From assembly GCA_949752735.1 (NCBI GenBank), contig OX457038.1, positions 17,507,081-17,571,080 on the forward strand: 64,000 bases of DNA, in the 5' to 3' direction. Positions 34,001 through 45,700 of the stretch are shown piece by piece. The notes under the pieces were generated by a model. That model saw only the letters and a program-made list of their open reading frames with translations, was not told the DNA's origin and did not search any database. The stretch is from Lumbricus terrestris. Taxonomy: Eukaryota > Annelida > Clitellata > Crassiclitellata > Lumbricidae. Every line of letters begins with the position of its first letter. The first letter of the stretch is position 1. The translations under genes and the position numbers were made by a program.

Positions 34001-36146
34001 AGTTAGTTTTCTATGATGTAAGTGCGAATATGTATGTGTGGACACATGCACTTTCATATTTATATAATTGCATATCTATTCTGAAGCAAACATTACAAAA
34101 GATTTTTGTCTTGTCCGCTGTCACTATTTACATGAATTTTTCTTTGTTGAACAGCAGTTGCAATATTAAGTAATTAGCGTTAATGCCACACCCAAACATC
34201 ACAGTGCACAGTCGCCCCTTAACGATTGTCTGCAAAGGATCATAACACAATTTGGCACAGTTGGCCTTCTCTACACTGTGCCAACTATCAAACTAACTTA
34301 GAGGGTCACAATTATTGTATAACCAACAACACTTACTCTCAATTTATCCAGCATTCGCTTTGCTTCAACCGACATTTGTGGTTGTAGCTCTGCCGTCTTT
34401 CGAGCTTGTTCACGCCTGTCATATTCTATTAAGGAAAAGCTCAAAGGCAACTGACGATCAATATCTTGACTATTTAAATGTGTTACATGTCCACATGAAT
34501 GTGCTACATGCCCACATGAACTCACAAAAAAACTGAAAACTAAATGGTTAAATTGGAAAAAAGACTTGAAGCTTGCCAGAACCAGAATAACACATGTGTT
34601 TTGAATAAACCTCAATGTCGCACAATGCTTAATATCTGTCATAGAATGGACTGATAAGTCAAAGGATACAGGTAGTTTGTTTCCAACTCCAGAAAGTAGA
34701 CCTGTTGCTGCAGATTTTTTATGTATTCTGCTTCGATTCTCTCCAGATCTGAAGAGCTTTTAGTTGCATTATAAGCACTACAGTTGAAATCCAAAACAAA
34801 CAAAACAATAACTTGATAGGCAGTTGACATCAAGAAAGTAAAACCCACTTACCTGGCAATGACTAAAAAGACAGCCAAGACACCAATGCAATCACATGGA
34901 AAAGCATCTTGTTAAATTTTGGCCTTTATGCAGCATGGAGGAAGGACCATGATGCTCAGCTGAGAAACAGATGGCAGCTATTGGATCTCTAGTAAGAAAA
35001 TTAAAGTCTCCAGATGAAACAATCCATTACAAACCTTTTAGATCTTGTTGAAGACAGATGAGCTGATAAGTTTCCAGTACTCTTTCTTAAGACACTGCTG
35101 ACTGCCTTCCTTGTCGATAGACCCATTCCATTTGTATCGAAACCACCTATGAAGCATAACAGCATTGGCGAATCTTTATCTGCATTCATGTCCGATGCTG
35201 ATATAGTCCAACCTGAGGTCAATTCTGCAAATGAATCTTTTTAAATCTGTGACCTGGACAAGTAGACTAAATTTAATTCAGGTGTCTTTATGGATAAGTC
35301 ACATACAGTGGCAGTGTGTGACTCTTCAAATATGTTACAGCAATTAAGAATATAAATTTCAATGAAAATTGCTTCACTATACTCATCCACCAGACAAAAT
35401 CGTGCAGATAGAGTCAGCAAAATGAAATTGCATAATTTTCTTATAACTCATAATATTTACAGCTAATCAATCAAGCCTACAGCTATAATTATATACCGTA
35501 CTCAAATTCTGCAAATCTACACACTAATACATCTAAAATCGCTGTCATACTCTATACATCAAATCTGAGACAGTTCAAATGGTTTGTAGACATCCTGCGA
35601 ATGTGCTGTTAAGTTGAAGAACAGAGAGCTGTTGATACCTAAATAATTGACTTTCAAGAACATCACCGTAAAGTCAAAAATTTCTAAAATGATACTTAAA
35701 AGCAAAGCGGATAGCATCCAATTAATCGCAAGTGTTATACTTGTGCCAGCTGGTATCCACTACACCGCTTATTTATGTCCTCAGCTATGGAAAAGCCCCA
35801 CCAAGCGGGCACCGCATAAAGAAGACGGGACGAGGTCGTTGCTCTTGTCACATCATTCATCACATGCAGTCGTAGGGAGGCCGTCATACAACGCCATTAA
35901 AAACTAAAAACACGCTGAGTAAATCTGCATTTCAGGTGGTTAAACTCCACTCGTTTAAAAAAATGAGTGAAAGTTGAAGCGCTATATAAATACAGTCACC
36001 TGCCTATTGAATGACATTCTGTCAACAGATAAACACGAACGATGGTGACTAATTCCTGTTATATGTATACGCAATTCACCTTTAAGGAGTCTCTGCGAAG
36101 ACTTTAAACTTTGCTGTTTTCCAGAAGCGAGCAAGGACTGCGACAT
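19054..36146 (-). CDS. Unrecognised 563-residue coiled-coil protein, 12 exons
   Basis: Minus-strand exons in transcription order: 36146-36080, 35224-35035, 34777-34670, 34415-34337, 32677-32563, 32015-31831, 31029-30874, 29581-29382, 28551-28509, 27900-27754, 27092-26925, 19287-19054. They have compatible phases and sum to 564 codons. The start is the first ATG in exon 1 (MSQSLLASGK). Residues 1-85 are Ser-rich and low in structure. From exon 3 on, the chain is heptad-rich coiled coil (LERIEAEYIKNLQQQVYFLE, then NYLREQARK). The C-terminus ends DLDDYS. No enzyme or membrane motif is visible. The pattern suggests a cytoskeletal, centrosomal or ciliary structural protein, which is an inference only; I could not name the family. 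The exon 8 donor (GA|GTTTTG) is weak; without splicing the frame ends two codons later at 29375, giving a shorter form. The 7.6-kb last intron could hide small exons. Confidence 0.82.
19304..19529. repeat. 24-bp minisatellite beside a splice acceptor
   Basis: The unit ACACCATATACAACTTATTCAATA (or its rotation) is repeated about nine times, with one slightly shortened copy near 19470. It lies 14 nt upstream (in the transcript) of the acceptor of the last coiled-coil exon. On the minus strand the unit translates as an open 8-residue repeat MVLLNKLY, in frame with the exon. Confidence 0.93.
19530..23997. other. Part of the last intron of the coiled-coil gene
   Basis: No further exon is recognised. 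It contains the 27-bp tandem repeat at 20005-20132, a CATC-rich low-complexity stretch at 22730-22800, a three-copy 14-bp repeat (AGGATTGGCCTGAG type) at 23205-23246, and an unclassified GC-rich repeat-like patch at 23320-23430 (GCCTCTGGCGTGG, then GGCCCCTGGCGCGGACGCC). Confidence 0.5.
20005..20132. repeat. 27-bp tandem repeat, about five copies
   Basis: Copies of GTCCTTTTGGCAACAACGTC followed by AACATGC start at 20005, 20032, 20059, 20086 and 20113 (the last is partial), with one or two substitutions between copies. Confidence 0.93.
24008..24220. repeat. (TACA)n microsatellite
   Basis: About 210 bp of CATA repeats with occasional TGCA interruptions. The long frames through it (repeats of MYVC or YIHT) come from the tetranucleotide having no stops and are not genes. 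Confidence 0.97.
24384..26735. mobile_element. hAT-like element, 2.35 kb, non-coding
   Basis: The ends are CAGGGACGTCATTT and (rc) CAGGGACGTCATTTCAGC, with a perfect 8-bp TSD GGAAAATG at 24376-24383 and 26736-26743. G/C tracts lie inside both ends. No transposase frame is seen; the 3' half is very AT-rich. It lies in the last intron of the coiled-coil gene. Confidence 0.9.
28673..28966. mobile_element. hAT MITE, 294 bp
   Basis: The ends are CAGAGGCGGCGCCAGGATTT and (rc) CAGTGGCAGCGCTAGG. A perfect 8-bp TSD TATAGCAC is at 28665-28672 and 28967-28974. Two poly-T modules (near 28770-28803 and 28849-28871), each followed by AGTCATCCGG, lie in the interior. It sits about 120 bp from exon 9 of the coiled-coil gene, in the intron. 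Confidence 0.92.
29004..29286 (-). mobile_element. tRNA-derived SINE with 9-bp TSD
   Basis: Read on the minus strand from 29286, the head is tRNA-like, with an A-box region TGGCTGATTGGTAACACGC and a B-box region around GGGATCTAATCCCGG, as for RNA polymerase III promoters. A 3' body of about 200 bp ends in an A-rich tail. A perfect 9-bp duplication TAAGGCAAA is at 28995-29003 and 29287-29295. It lies in an intron of the coiled-coil gene, in the gene's orientation. Confidence 0.9.
31092..31283 (-). mobile_element. tRNA-derived SINE (second family)
   Basis: On the minus strand the head reads GGCACGGTGGTGTAGTGGTG, with a B-box-like GGTTCGAATCC region. Related copies are at 52232-52424 and 56979-57168. 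The 3' end shares an AGGGGCGCTAT motif with a LINE tail elsewhere in the window. Confidence 0.85.
33578..33818. mobile_element. hAT MITE, 241 bp
   Basis: The ends are CAAGGCCGTAGCCAGG and (rc) CAAGGCCGTAGCTAGG, with a perfect 8-bp TSD CATGCATG at 33570-33577 and 33819-33826. A CTGATGACC, poly-T, AGTCATCCGG module is at 33640-33682. It lies in an intron of the coiled-coil gene. Confidence 0.92.
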
Positions 36147-36508
36147 TTTTTTAATCAAACCACTTGTTTTCTTGCAAAACGCAAATTTAATCACACTTAA
36201 TAGGTTCACAGCGTTAATCTGTTACCCTAGTAACCTCGGATTATACGCTGGTAACATGCTCCAAATTAGGCTGGTAGGCTGGTTCCATGTTGTTTACGTT
36301 GCTTGCGAATTGATCAGAGGTTGATTTTGCGCTAATATTTCTTCCGTCGTGTTGATGACCATTTCTTAAGAACAACGTTGAGAGTAGTCGGTGGCACTGC
36401 CTTTCAGATGAGTCTGAAAATCGTATATAAAATAAGATTTTGACCATGATAACTAATCACCAATTCAACATAGTCTTTGATTCTTCGTATAAATCACATG
36501 CAGAACAT

Positions 36509-36745
36509 GGGGCCCGTAGAGTAATGGTTAACACGCTGGCCAAGAGTGCGAGAGGTAGTGAGTTCGAGCCCCCGTTGGGCGGATTTGCTTTGTAGGCTGC
36601 CATCGGCGCCGTGTAATTACAAAGCTGTCTGTTCAGTTAGTAGTTAAGTTTAATTAAGATTACTGCATAACTTGTAAATGTAAAGCGCAGTGCGTCTTGC
36701 AGGCGCTCGATTAAAGAAAAGATTATTATTATTATTATTATTATT
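36509..36745 (+). mobile_element. tRNA-derived SINE upstream of the coiled-coil gene
   Basis: The tRNA-like head has an A-box region TAGAGTAATGGTTAACACGC and a B-box AGTTCGAGCCC. The body ends in (ATT)n at 36722-36746. A related head recurs near 42052. Downstream, 36860-36910 holds another short retroposon-tail-like piece (GCGCTTTACAAATG plus TTA-rich repeats). Confidence 0.85.
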
Positions 36746-37357
36746 ATAAAGCGGCAAGGATGAAAAGTTTGTTGGTTGAAAGGCGCATCTTCTAAGTACT
36801 TTGTGTAAATTGAACTAACGGATGTGTGTAGGTTATATTAGTCCCTGCTAGAGAGAGCGCTTCTGAATAGCTCTGCTGTAAGAAGCGCTTTACAAATGCT
36901 TTATTATATTAGATTAGGTTAGGTTTGATTAGATTAGATAATAATTATTAGGAACTGACGAAACTCTCATTTCAGAGAACCAGTCGAACTAACAACGTGA
37001 AGTTCAGGGCACCAGCTTGCTGTAAGCGTGAATGCACGTCTTCAGTTCTTCATAAATGTATATTAAAGTACTTTGGTTGTAAAATTTGCACGGTACGTCA
37101 GGATATTTGCCACAGCTACGGTTTAAAATAATGACAGCAATTTAGTTTAGACCATGGAATGCGTAGAGGTTAAAATCATGATTAGTGTTAACTTGCTGTG
37201 TTGGGGTACGTGTGCTAGGCATCAGATGGCTACGTAATACCCATGTTCATCCGAACTGTTTGTGTGCAGCATTCATCGTGTTAGTGACATTTTACATTTG
37301 AATGCACCACAAAAGCGTTTGTGGCCAGAAACTCGAATTCCTTAAAAGGAATTTCGG

Positions 37358-37813
37358 CCGGTGTCACGAAATAGAGTATCCCCCGTATTAATTGTATCCC
37401 CCAAATTACAAAAAGTCGAAAAAACCGCTTCCGCGTGTATTTTTTTTGCAAATTAATTTTCATCTGCTTTATGGTGAACAATGACACTAATAAGTATGTT
37501 TATTCTTACTATATAATTTGTTTTGCCCTGTTTTTAGAGCACTTAAGACTTTTAAAACACTTAAAAACACTCAGAGTCTCTAAATAAATTCGAGTTGCCT
37601 TTATCTGAGCATTGTTTAGGACGCTTAAAACAATTAGAGTCACTTTAAATTTTGATTACAGCATAATTTTTTTATTATGCTCATTTTTCAAAAAAGGGGA
37701 TAGAATGGTTTATCCCCCCGGATAGTATAGACCGGTTAATTCCATCCGGGGGGATAGATTAATTCATCCCCCCCGGATAGCTTTCAGGGGGGATACTCCG
37801 TTTCGTGTCACCG
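37358..37813. mobile_element. MITE with CCGGTG ends, 456 bp
   Basis: The terminal inverted repeats start CCGGTGTCACGAAATAGAG at the left and (rc) CCGGTGACACGAAACGGAG at the right; both run into ATCCCCC. The interior near the right end repeats the motif GGATAG...ATCCCCCC several times in both orientations. No TSD longer than a few bases could be fixed, so the superfamily is unknown. Confidence 0.8.
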
Positions 37814-38291
37814 GATCTCCGAAATCGATTTTCCTAGTGGGAAGCACACAAACTAATGATTTTCAAACACTAGGCAGTGCTATCAACAATTATAGCAGAA
37901 CTGTTGTGTCATGTATTTAATTTAACTCTGGGTTGAGGTTAATGACGACTCGGTATCACGTAAACAGTATGGCCGTCACAGATATAGGCAGAATAGAGCG
38001 GTCTTGCCCACGGCCCAACGTTTCCGCGAAAGTAAGTAAGTAAATCAGTGATCAAAAGACCTTGAAAAGATATATTTTCATAAATATTAATAAGCTTATA
38101 ATTATAAAGTTTAACAAGAAAAAAATAGTAACCTATGATAAGGGCATACGTAATTGCTAATATCTGTTGTATGTGTGGTTATGTGGACTCTCATCGATAT
38201 AATTATGGTGCTGTCCAATGTGCGGGCCGCACAGTGGACAGCCCTGTCCTAGAAAAATAAACTGACATCTTGGCAAGAGCACATACATGCC

Positions 38292-38339
38292 TGAGTAGGT
38301 TCCTTGAAGGGGCGCTATATAAATTACGATTGATTGATG
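38292..38339 (+). repeat. LINE or SINE 3' tail fragment
   Basis: GGGGCGCTATATAAATTACG followed by GATTGATTGAT matches the 3' tail of the LINE fragment at 50848-51055 read on the minus strand. Confidence 0.7.
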
Positions 38340-38658
38340 TGCATGGTGCACTTGTGCAGATAATCATACAAGTGATAGATGACTGATTCAGAAATCCATA
38401 AACCTATCGGGAAGCATGAATACTCTTATAGTTTGCTTTTATGCAAGGTACTCTCGTATCAAGTTATAGTTGTCTTACTTTTAATGTCGGATGTAAAATG
38501 GTGACAGAGCCAGAATATCACGCATAAATAAAAGTTTCCTGTATCCAAATTATTTTCTTGATTCACAGACTTTGAAAGAAATACACCATCTGGAAAGTCT
38601 GGTTGAATTGCGTCCGTTCCTGCTGCCATTCAAGTGATTTTGGTTCTACTTGGAAAAG

Positions 38659-38835
38659 ATGAGACAACTGAAAGGAAAGGTGAAGGAATCGCACAAGGAG
38701 AAGCATGAGCGAAGGGAAGACTTCATGCAGCAGAGGAAAAGAGTGTTTAAGATTGTTCTGCCTGTTCTGGCCGTTATCTGGGGAATAATCATTGCCTACG
38801 TCTACTATTACTCTCGTCCGAAGGAAAAGTTGTAA
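38659..38835 (+). CDS. SMCO4: SMCO4-like single-pass membrane microprotein
   Basis: This encodes 58 residues. The N-terminus (MRQLKGK) is followed by a basic, Lys/Glu/Arg-rich helix to about residue 29, a hydrophobic helix from about residue 31 to 50 (IVLPVLAVIWGIIIAYVYYY), and a short basic tail SRPKEKL. The MRQLKGK start, the position of the single membrane segment with LPxLAV, the RP after it and the 58-59-residue length agree with the vertebrate SMCO4 family; this is recognition from memory, not an alignment. The molecular function is unknown. The whole CDS lies in one exon. The acceptor TTGATTCACAG at 38558-38568 implies an upstream untranslated exon I could not place. It is transcribed away from the coiled-coil gene. 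Confidence 0.85.
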   Translation: MRQLKGKVKESHKEKHERREDFMQQRKRVFKIVLPVLAVIWGIIIAYVYYYSRPKEKL

Positions 38836-38993
38836 CATGCTTTGCGAGGTCATCGGCGTGTCGCTACCATTCATAGTCCTGTATTTCACTTTGGAGCAAT
38901 ATCCTCGAAATGTGCTCCGTTTTTCCATTTACAGTCTTGTCTTTTGTGAAGAGTTTAAGCGTTTCTGTCGGTTGTGGAATATATTTAAATGTG

Positions 38994-38999
38994 AATAAA
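38994..38999 (+). terminator. Candidate poly(A) signal of the SMCO4-like gene
   Basis: AATAAA lies about 160 bp after the stop codon and is followed by GT-rich sequence. The true 3' end could be farther downstream. Confidence 0.6.
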
Positions 39000-41900
39000 G
39001 TTGAGCACCTGTGAATTTGGCAGCCATGACTGTCTTGGTTATTTGAAATGTTACCCGGATAGTGACGTCTAAAGTCTGAATTTTTTTTAGTTTTGGCGAT
39101 GGTGTAGTTGTAGCATTAAAGAATAGAATAGCTGTATTTTTTTAATGAACTTCTGCTCAGATGCTAAATGACATTCAGTCAACAGACTTTTCTCATTTGT
39201 TTCTCATCAGCTGAAAAGTGTTCTTTTTAAGTGAAATTATGATTTAGGAAGGAATTTTATCTTTAGTTTTGGAAAAATGTTATGCAGTGTGAATAAGTTG
39301 TAATTTAAATTCTCGTTTTAAATTTGGTTTGTGTTTTTACAAACTCTTGCGAACAGACATGTGAACTTTTTGAGAAACAAAATTTTCCAGCAAATTAGAA
39401 AATTGATGCATGTAATTTGAGAACAATTAAGAATAAATTGCACAGTTAAAGTCAGAATTGTGAAATCTGCAGGTAGAATTGTTCTATGGGCTTAAAAAGT
39501 TTTCATAGCTCGAGTACAAAATAATGCTTGTGTACTGTGTGACAATTTAAAGTATCCGAGAATTAAAGTATAAGTATAAGTACTTTCAAACTGTTGGCAA
39601 GTACAGCTCAAGTCTGTTGTTGATAGTATTGCATATAAGTTTTGGCCAATTATTCATTAAAAAACATGGATTTGCTCAGTGATTTCTAACATGTTTAGAC
39701 ACTACCGTTTTGTTTGTTTGTTAGACATGTTAGATTTTAAGTTTCCACTGTGAATTTTGATTGGTTTTTGGTATCTTCTTTGAATATGGTCTTGACCTAC
39801 ATGACTGCATGTATAGTCGAGGCATTGTCTGCATTGGTTAATTTTTTCGCAGTGGGGCAGTGAAAGATTTTGGAGTGACTTTTAACGATTGACCACTTGC
39901 GCATTTTTAACCAACCCACCAATGGCCAACAAATATCTGTTCTACACAGAGTCCCAGACTTAGTGGCTCAAGCGATGTCAGAAACGGTGTCATCTACTTG
40001 AGGTATCACTGGGTGTTCATTATCAAGCACTGTGGATGCTACGGGTTGTTAGCGCTCTGCAATATCAATGGCATATTATTGGTAGTGGAATTCTGAACGT
40101 CGTGTAAACTGTTGACTGTGGGGCCTCCTCTGTTTGTTGGGTTCTTCATGTGTGCTTGCCTCGTGAATTTCTACTTGTCTGAGAATGATTTCAGTTTGAT
40201 TGATTTCTAACTTCATTAAGACTAGCATGTGCTGCACTGTTGTGAGATACTTCGAAATTGTTTTAAGTGTCTGTGTCATTGACTATGTAACTAGCATGCA
40301 GAGTTGTTAACTATGTACCTGGCATGCAGTATATAAAGCTAGGTCAGACCTGAACCGTTTTCTGGTAAACTGTAATTTAACCAAGTTTTATCACACAGGA
40401 AATTTCATACATGTGTTGTTAGATCATTTGGGCAAATACCCCAGTACCTGTTTCCTGTGAGCTATGCGTAGTTTGGCTAAATGTAATTCATTTAATAATG
40501 GATTCAGTATTAAATCATGCAGTGTTATAAAAATTTGTGCTGACTTGTTTTCAATTACTCATTAGTGAGTTTAAATACTTAAATTACATTTATAAATACT
40601 TCAATGTTTTACTTGAATAGTAATTGAACACTACTACCAAGTACTGAGACCATCATTACCTTCTTTTACTCCGGGTAGAGAGGCTCCATTTGGGTTGAAA
40701 TTAAAGTAGGGGCTATTATAAAACACATTCTTTATAGTAGCTGATGACCGTGTATGTGCTTGAGAGTAGTACTTATTCTGTGCTGCATGGAGATAGACAC
40801 AGCAATGTTTAGACTTGCAGTATTTCCTAGGAAGCTGGTGCACACCAATTGGAAATGAAATTGTCCATAAAGTTTTAAGTGGTTGGCTGTGCTTCTCTAC
40901 ATTCTGCTGACAACATACGAATTTGTAGTCTTTAGCTTAGGGAAAATAATTTATCTGTCAGGATAAAGTTATTTGTATTTTTTAATCCAATTGAGCAACC
41001 AATGAATCGTCTGAGCACTTTGTTGTTACTGCTGGTCAGCCTGCAGACCAGTTCAGTGGTGAAGAGTTGTCATTGGCTGCTTCAAAGTAGTGCCTGTAGT
41101 ACCCTGTACTATGGATTATATTTTAAAATCATCTGAAACCCTACCTTTAAAATGCATTCCTTTCCACAATGCCTACATTACATGGATCATAAATATGATA
41201 AGCTGCATTGAAATATTACACCACAATACCTCTTTGGCATATGCCATAAAAATATCAATTCTGCACAGTGCAGCAGTGGATCCACGCTTAAATAGATTTT
41301 AAAAGACTTAATTGATCATTAAGTATTCTTGCATCGTATTATTCGTGTATAGAAGAATAAGAATATTTTAATGGATAAATTGTTATACGCATTTTGGTGT
41401 TCAGATAATAAACGTAGGCCTACATCTATGATGATGATGGTGCTCTGCCCGAAGGCAGGTTCATTGGCTTTTCGCCCCTGGGGATGAGATGAGTGAGGTG
41501 GTTTCCCGTGGCCTTCCCCACAGACAATGATAGGTAAGCAACTTGCCCAAGGTCTCTCCGCAGGAGCCTGCGTCCCACACGTGCTAGCCCGAGATTAGTT
41601 ACATCTATAGATCCAGCCAAAAGTCAATGTTTAAAAATAGCATAAATAGCCCTAAATCCAATACAAGCATAGGGTTTGGCAAGAATAGCTGTATCAATTG
41701 GAGTCTAAAAAGGGAAACGAAATAAAATTGTAGGTGCATCTTTACAACTTGAAGACCTGTCTGTTACTGCAACTAGCAGATGATCGTCAAGAACTAATGC
41801 GGTATAAGAATACTGCGGATAGTGAGCATCAGCAACAGTGGTCGTTGGTTCATGCCATAGATATAATAAGTCTATGCTTCATCCATATATGGCCACTTCC

Positions 41901-42047
41901 GGTGTAGAAACTTTTTGAGAACGCATAAAAGTATTAATTGGTAAAAGTTTATTTGTTTATTTTATAAAACCAATTTATCACAAACGTGGTTTCTTTATTT
42001 TTGTCTATGCTATTCTTATATCACGTTTGGCCTTGTCTTAATTAACT
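39000..42047. other. Intergenic or long 3' UTR sequence, no coding gene recognised
   Basis: Only short frames without domains are present. Segment 41420-41600 is GC-rich and repeat-like (GCCCGAAGGCAGGTTCATTGG, then GCAACTTGCCCAAGGTCTC, a phrase also found in the SINE family at 31092). Part of the remainder may belong to the 3' UTR of the SMCO4-like transcript. Confidence 0.4.
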
Positions 42048-42510
42048 ACGGCAGCCCGGTGACGCATTGGATAACACACTGGCATGGAGATCAGCGGAAC
42101 TGAGTTCGATTCCCGAAGTCCCCGAAGGATAAACGTGCTTTGTAATTTAATATAGTAATATTTCTTTATTGAAACAATCCGATTGACAGACTGCAACCGG
42201 TTACAGTGTACATCTATGCATTTGAAACAACTCACAAGAACGCAAATTACAGAAGACAAATCTTAGTTACTAACAGAACAGACAGCATGCAATACACGGC
42301 GCTAATAGCAGCCTACAAAGCACGTCCGCCCTACGGGACGCCATCTCGTTACCTCGCTCTCAATGCCAGCATGTTAACCCAATGCGCGCCCACCCTCACC
42401 CCCCACCCGTAGGTCGCTATTAGACCCGTTGCAATGCAGGCTGTCTGTTCTGATAGTAGTTAAGATTGATGTTGATTAAGGTAACTGCACACTGTAACCG
42501 GTTGCAATCT
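42048..42510. mobile_element. Cluster of tRNA-derived SINE pieces in both orientations
   Basis: A plus-strand head at 42048-42150 has GCATTGGATAACACACTGGC and the B-box-like GAGTTCGATTCCC. A minus-strand copy lies near 42230-42400 (GGGTTAACATGCTGGCA on the minus strand). The flanking strings GACTGCAACCGGTTACAGTG (from about 42188) and CACTGTAACCGGTTGCAATC (from about 42490) are inverted copies, so pieces are arranged head to head. This resembles one SINE inserted into another. Confidence 0.7.
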
Positions 42511-42732
42511 GCCAACAGGATTGTTCATTTGTAGAATTTGACTCTTTGTGCAGCTTTGAGTGTAGCTCTTGATTGGAAAATACATGTCTGTTAAAGCAGT
42601 TCTAAAGAAGCCACTTGAAGTTATGGTTTGGCTGCATAGTGGGTTAGAGTGTGTTGTTAGTATAAAGATGATCATATTTGGATGTTTTTCTTGTTTCACT
42701 TGATTTAGTGTATGGTATTCTGAACGTAAAAG

Positions 42733-45700
42733 ATGAATCCGGAAAAACTAAAGCAGCTTCAAGAACAAGTTCGTATTGGAGGCAAAGTAAGTACAGATAT
42801 TGAAGCGGGTCATGCATGTAGAGAACTTCATAATGCAGTAAAATCATGTTTTGAATAAAATTTATGGAGCGCAAGTAAGTATGAACAGCTGTAATGAAAG
42901 TTGTTTGAAGGAAAAGTTAGTACGAGCAGCTGTAATTAATGTTATTGGAAGGAAATTATGAACGGCTGTAATAAAAGTTGTTGTCTAAGGCAGAGTTCAT
43001 ACAAACAGATGATTTGTTGCAATCAAAGTTGTGGGAGGGAAAGTAAGTTCAAATGACTGCATTCATTAAAGTTGTTGGTGGGGATAGTAAGTACAAACAG
43101 CTGATCAAAGTTATTAGAGGAAGCAAGTTCAAATGGCTGTAATTGAGGTTGTTGTAAAGAAAGAAAGTTCAACCAGCTTGAATGAAAGTTGAATTTTTTA
43201 AGGGACAGTCCATACGACGAACCAATGAAATTAAGGTTGTTGGATTAAAGTAGGCAGAAGCAGCGGTAGTAAACAGCTGACCCTCTGAATGGATAACAGA
43301 TCTAAAAGTGAATGCACCTAGAAACACATCGATCTCTCCATAGATTACGGAGTGGAATGTCAATCGATATATTATGTTGACAGCTACTCTGTATTTTTCA
43401 TAACACCCTCGACTACATTGAAACGGTTTGCTTATAGTTTTGACTTGAATAGTTGATTTTACCTGATTATAAGACAGTTTCGATTGCATAATGAAGATCC
43501 TTCTCCTATAAGTGATATTTTAAAAATTTATTTTACATTGGAGTGATTGGAACTGCCTTTGCCCATATCATTTAATAATATAATAGGACTGAAATGTCAG
43601 TGACTGTATGCATAATGTTAAGCCGTTTTGCTCGACTGCCGCACGATGGGCCAGCTACACACACACACACATCGGCAGACCATGCTGGCTCACCATGCAG
43701 CAGTTGACAACCAGACATGTCTGTACTGGTTCCCCAGCGCTGCTGCAATGACCGGACACACCTGAATGAAAACAGTTAGGAGGAATGGAGGAGAAAACAA
43801 GGAAGAATGGAGAGTTTGAAGTAGGGAGAAAGAGATGGAGGGCACTAGGTTTGAAGAGAAGGATGAATTGAGGGAGTGATGGGCGGGTTGAGGGTTGGAG
43901 GAACAGAGGTTGGATGGATACAGAGAAGCAGAAGAAATGGAGAGGACTTTCATCAGGCACCTATCACATGATGAGGCATCTCTTGCGTGTGAAATTGTCT
44001 TTTAACCGTCTGGTAACGTTTTCTATGACCACACCCTCGAGCATTATTATGCCATGATCCCTATATATTTGCGACATGTTAAATATTTTTATTAATCTGA
44101 TGGCTGTACTTCACATTGATGGATTATTTGATATAATTGTAATTTTACATTTTAACATGAGAGATTTTTTAACTTATTCAATATATAGTTTTTAAATTAG
44201 ATTATTAGCTTCTTCATTGACATTCTGAATTGTTACATAAATTTAAAATAATTATTTATCTATCTGCTTAGTGGAATAGATTTGTTTGCATTGCTGTAGA
44301 TTTGCTTTTATATTGCTATACCTTTTTAAAGTGACTGCTCCTGTAATCTTTTGGATTTTTATTTCTTAGGGAAGTGCGCGTAGGAAGAAGAAGGTTGTTC
44401 ACCGGTCAAACACAACAGATGATAAGAAACTGCAGAGTTCGCTAAAGAAGCTGGGCGTGAATGCTATTCCCGGCATCGAAGAGGTTTGTTGCAAGTGTGC
44501 ATAATTTATGCTCAGTAATTTCTTATGATTACTTGAGAGATTGAAACTTACTAATGAGGCTGGCTACTGAATTCATGAATGGGATAATTGAGGGAGCTTG
44601 TGTTACAGTCCTTGAGTCAATTGTTTTAGCGATCCTTGCCCACATCTACCTGTAAAGCAATGTGAGTGCCAAGTTCCTGCACATCAATTCCAGGTCTTCT
44701 GGTATTTGGATCATTTCTCTTGGAATATTCTTCTGTAGTATATTTTTATAAATTTACACTGTTTGTAATTCATTTTTACTGCAGCTCACTCTTAATTCTT
44801 AAATTATCTTGATAAAAAATTCTGTTTAGAGCCATTTACTTGTCGCTACTCAATGCGGTGACCTTTTCTGTGTAACTCCTTAGCATCAAGACACTAATAG
44901 ACTGTTGGTTTCAATGGATTTGTGACTCAGAGACTCTATTAATAGACCTCCCGACCTCCCATTTGATTCAAATTCACCTACAATAAGCAGGTCCAATTAA
45001 GAAACTTTGCTGCTGACCTTAGTATCAAGCACTTGGCTTACATATGAACCTTATTATGAGGATTATTATGTTCTTTTTAGTTTGGAGTTAATGTCCCATC
45101 ATTGGTTAACATGTAAGCATAAGATGCTCTGCCATGGCTTTTCTGCAAGAAGTCCGTGCGTTTATGCTTAGTTTAATAATTCGCTTGAGCAAGGTTATTG
45201 TCGGTGCTTTTTATCTGTAACTGTGTCATTCTGAGCCCATTGATGTTTTCAGGTAAATTTGATCAGAGATGATGGCAATGTGATTCATTTCAACAATCCC
45301 AAAGTACAGGCTTCAGTAACTGCAAACACGTTTGCCATAATGGGTCATGCTGAAACTAAAAGTAAGCTCTTTGGCATGTTCTTGTTTCAAATCTAGAATT
45401 TTTATTCCACGGCTTAAGGTTCGGTTTCAATGCGTGAAGTCATCCTTTGGATTTTGCAGACACAGCTCAGAACTGTATTTTTTATGCAGTTCTTAAATAC
45501 TGTTTCACTGTTTAAGCTGCTGACTGCTGAAATATATTTAGTGCATTTAAATTGTTTGATATAGAACTGCTCTATGCTTGGTGTAAGATTTAGCATAAGT
45601 TTTCATACTTTGATTCTAGTAGATGTGTATATACACTACGTGCACTTTTTACTTATGAATCTGAACATTTATGTATGTACAGTGGTAGAAGACAATGGAT

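Noticed and set aside
36509..36600. A tRNA gene
   Set aside because: It has A- and B-box-like motifs but the body continues for more than 200 bp with a poly(ATT) tail, and the cloverleaf is degenerate; it is a SINE head. The same applies to 29286, 31283, 42048, 52424 and 56979.
43655..43960. Two minus-strand frames rich in Ser, Pro and Phe
   Set aside because: They arise from a purine-rich low-complexity stretch (GGAGGAATGGAG-like) in BTF3 intron 1.
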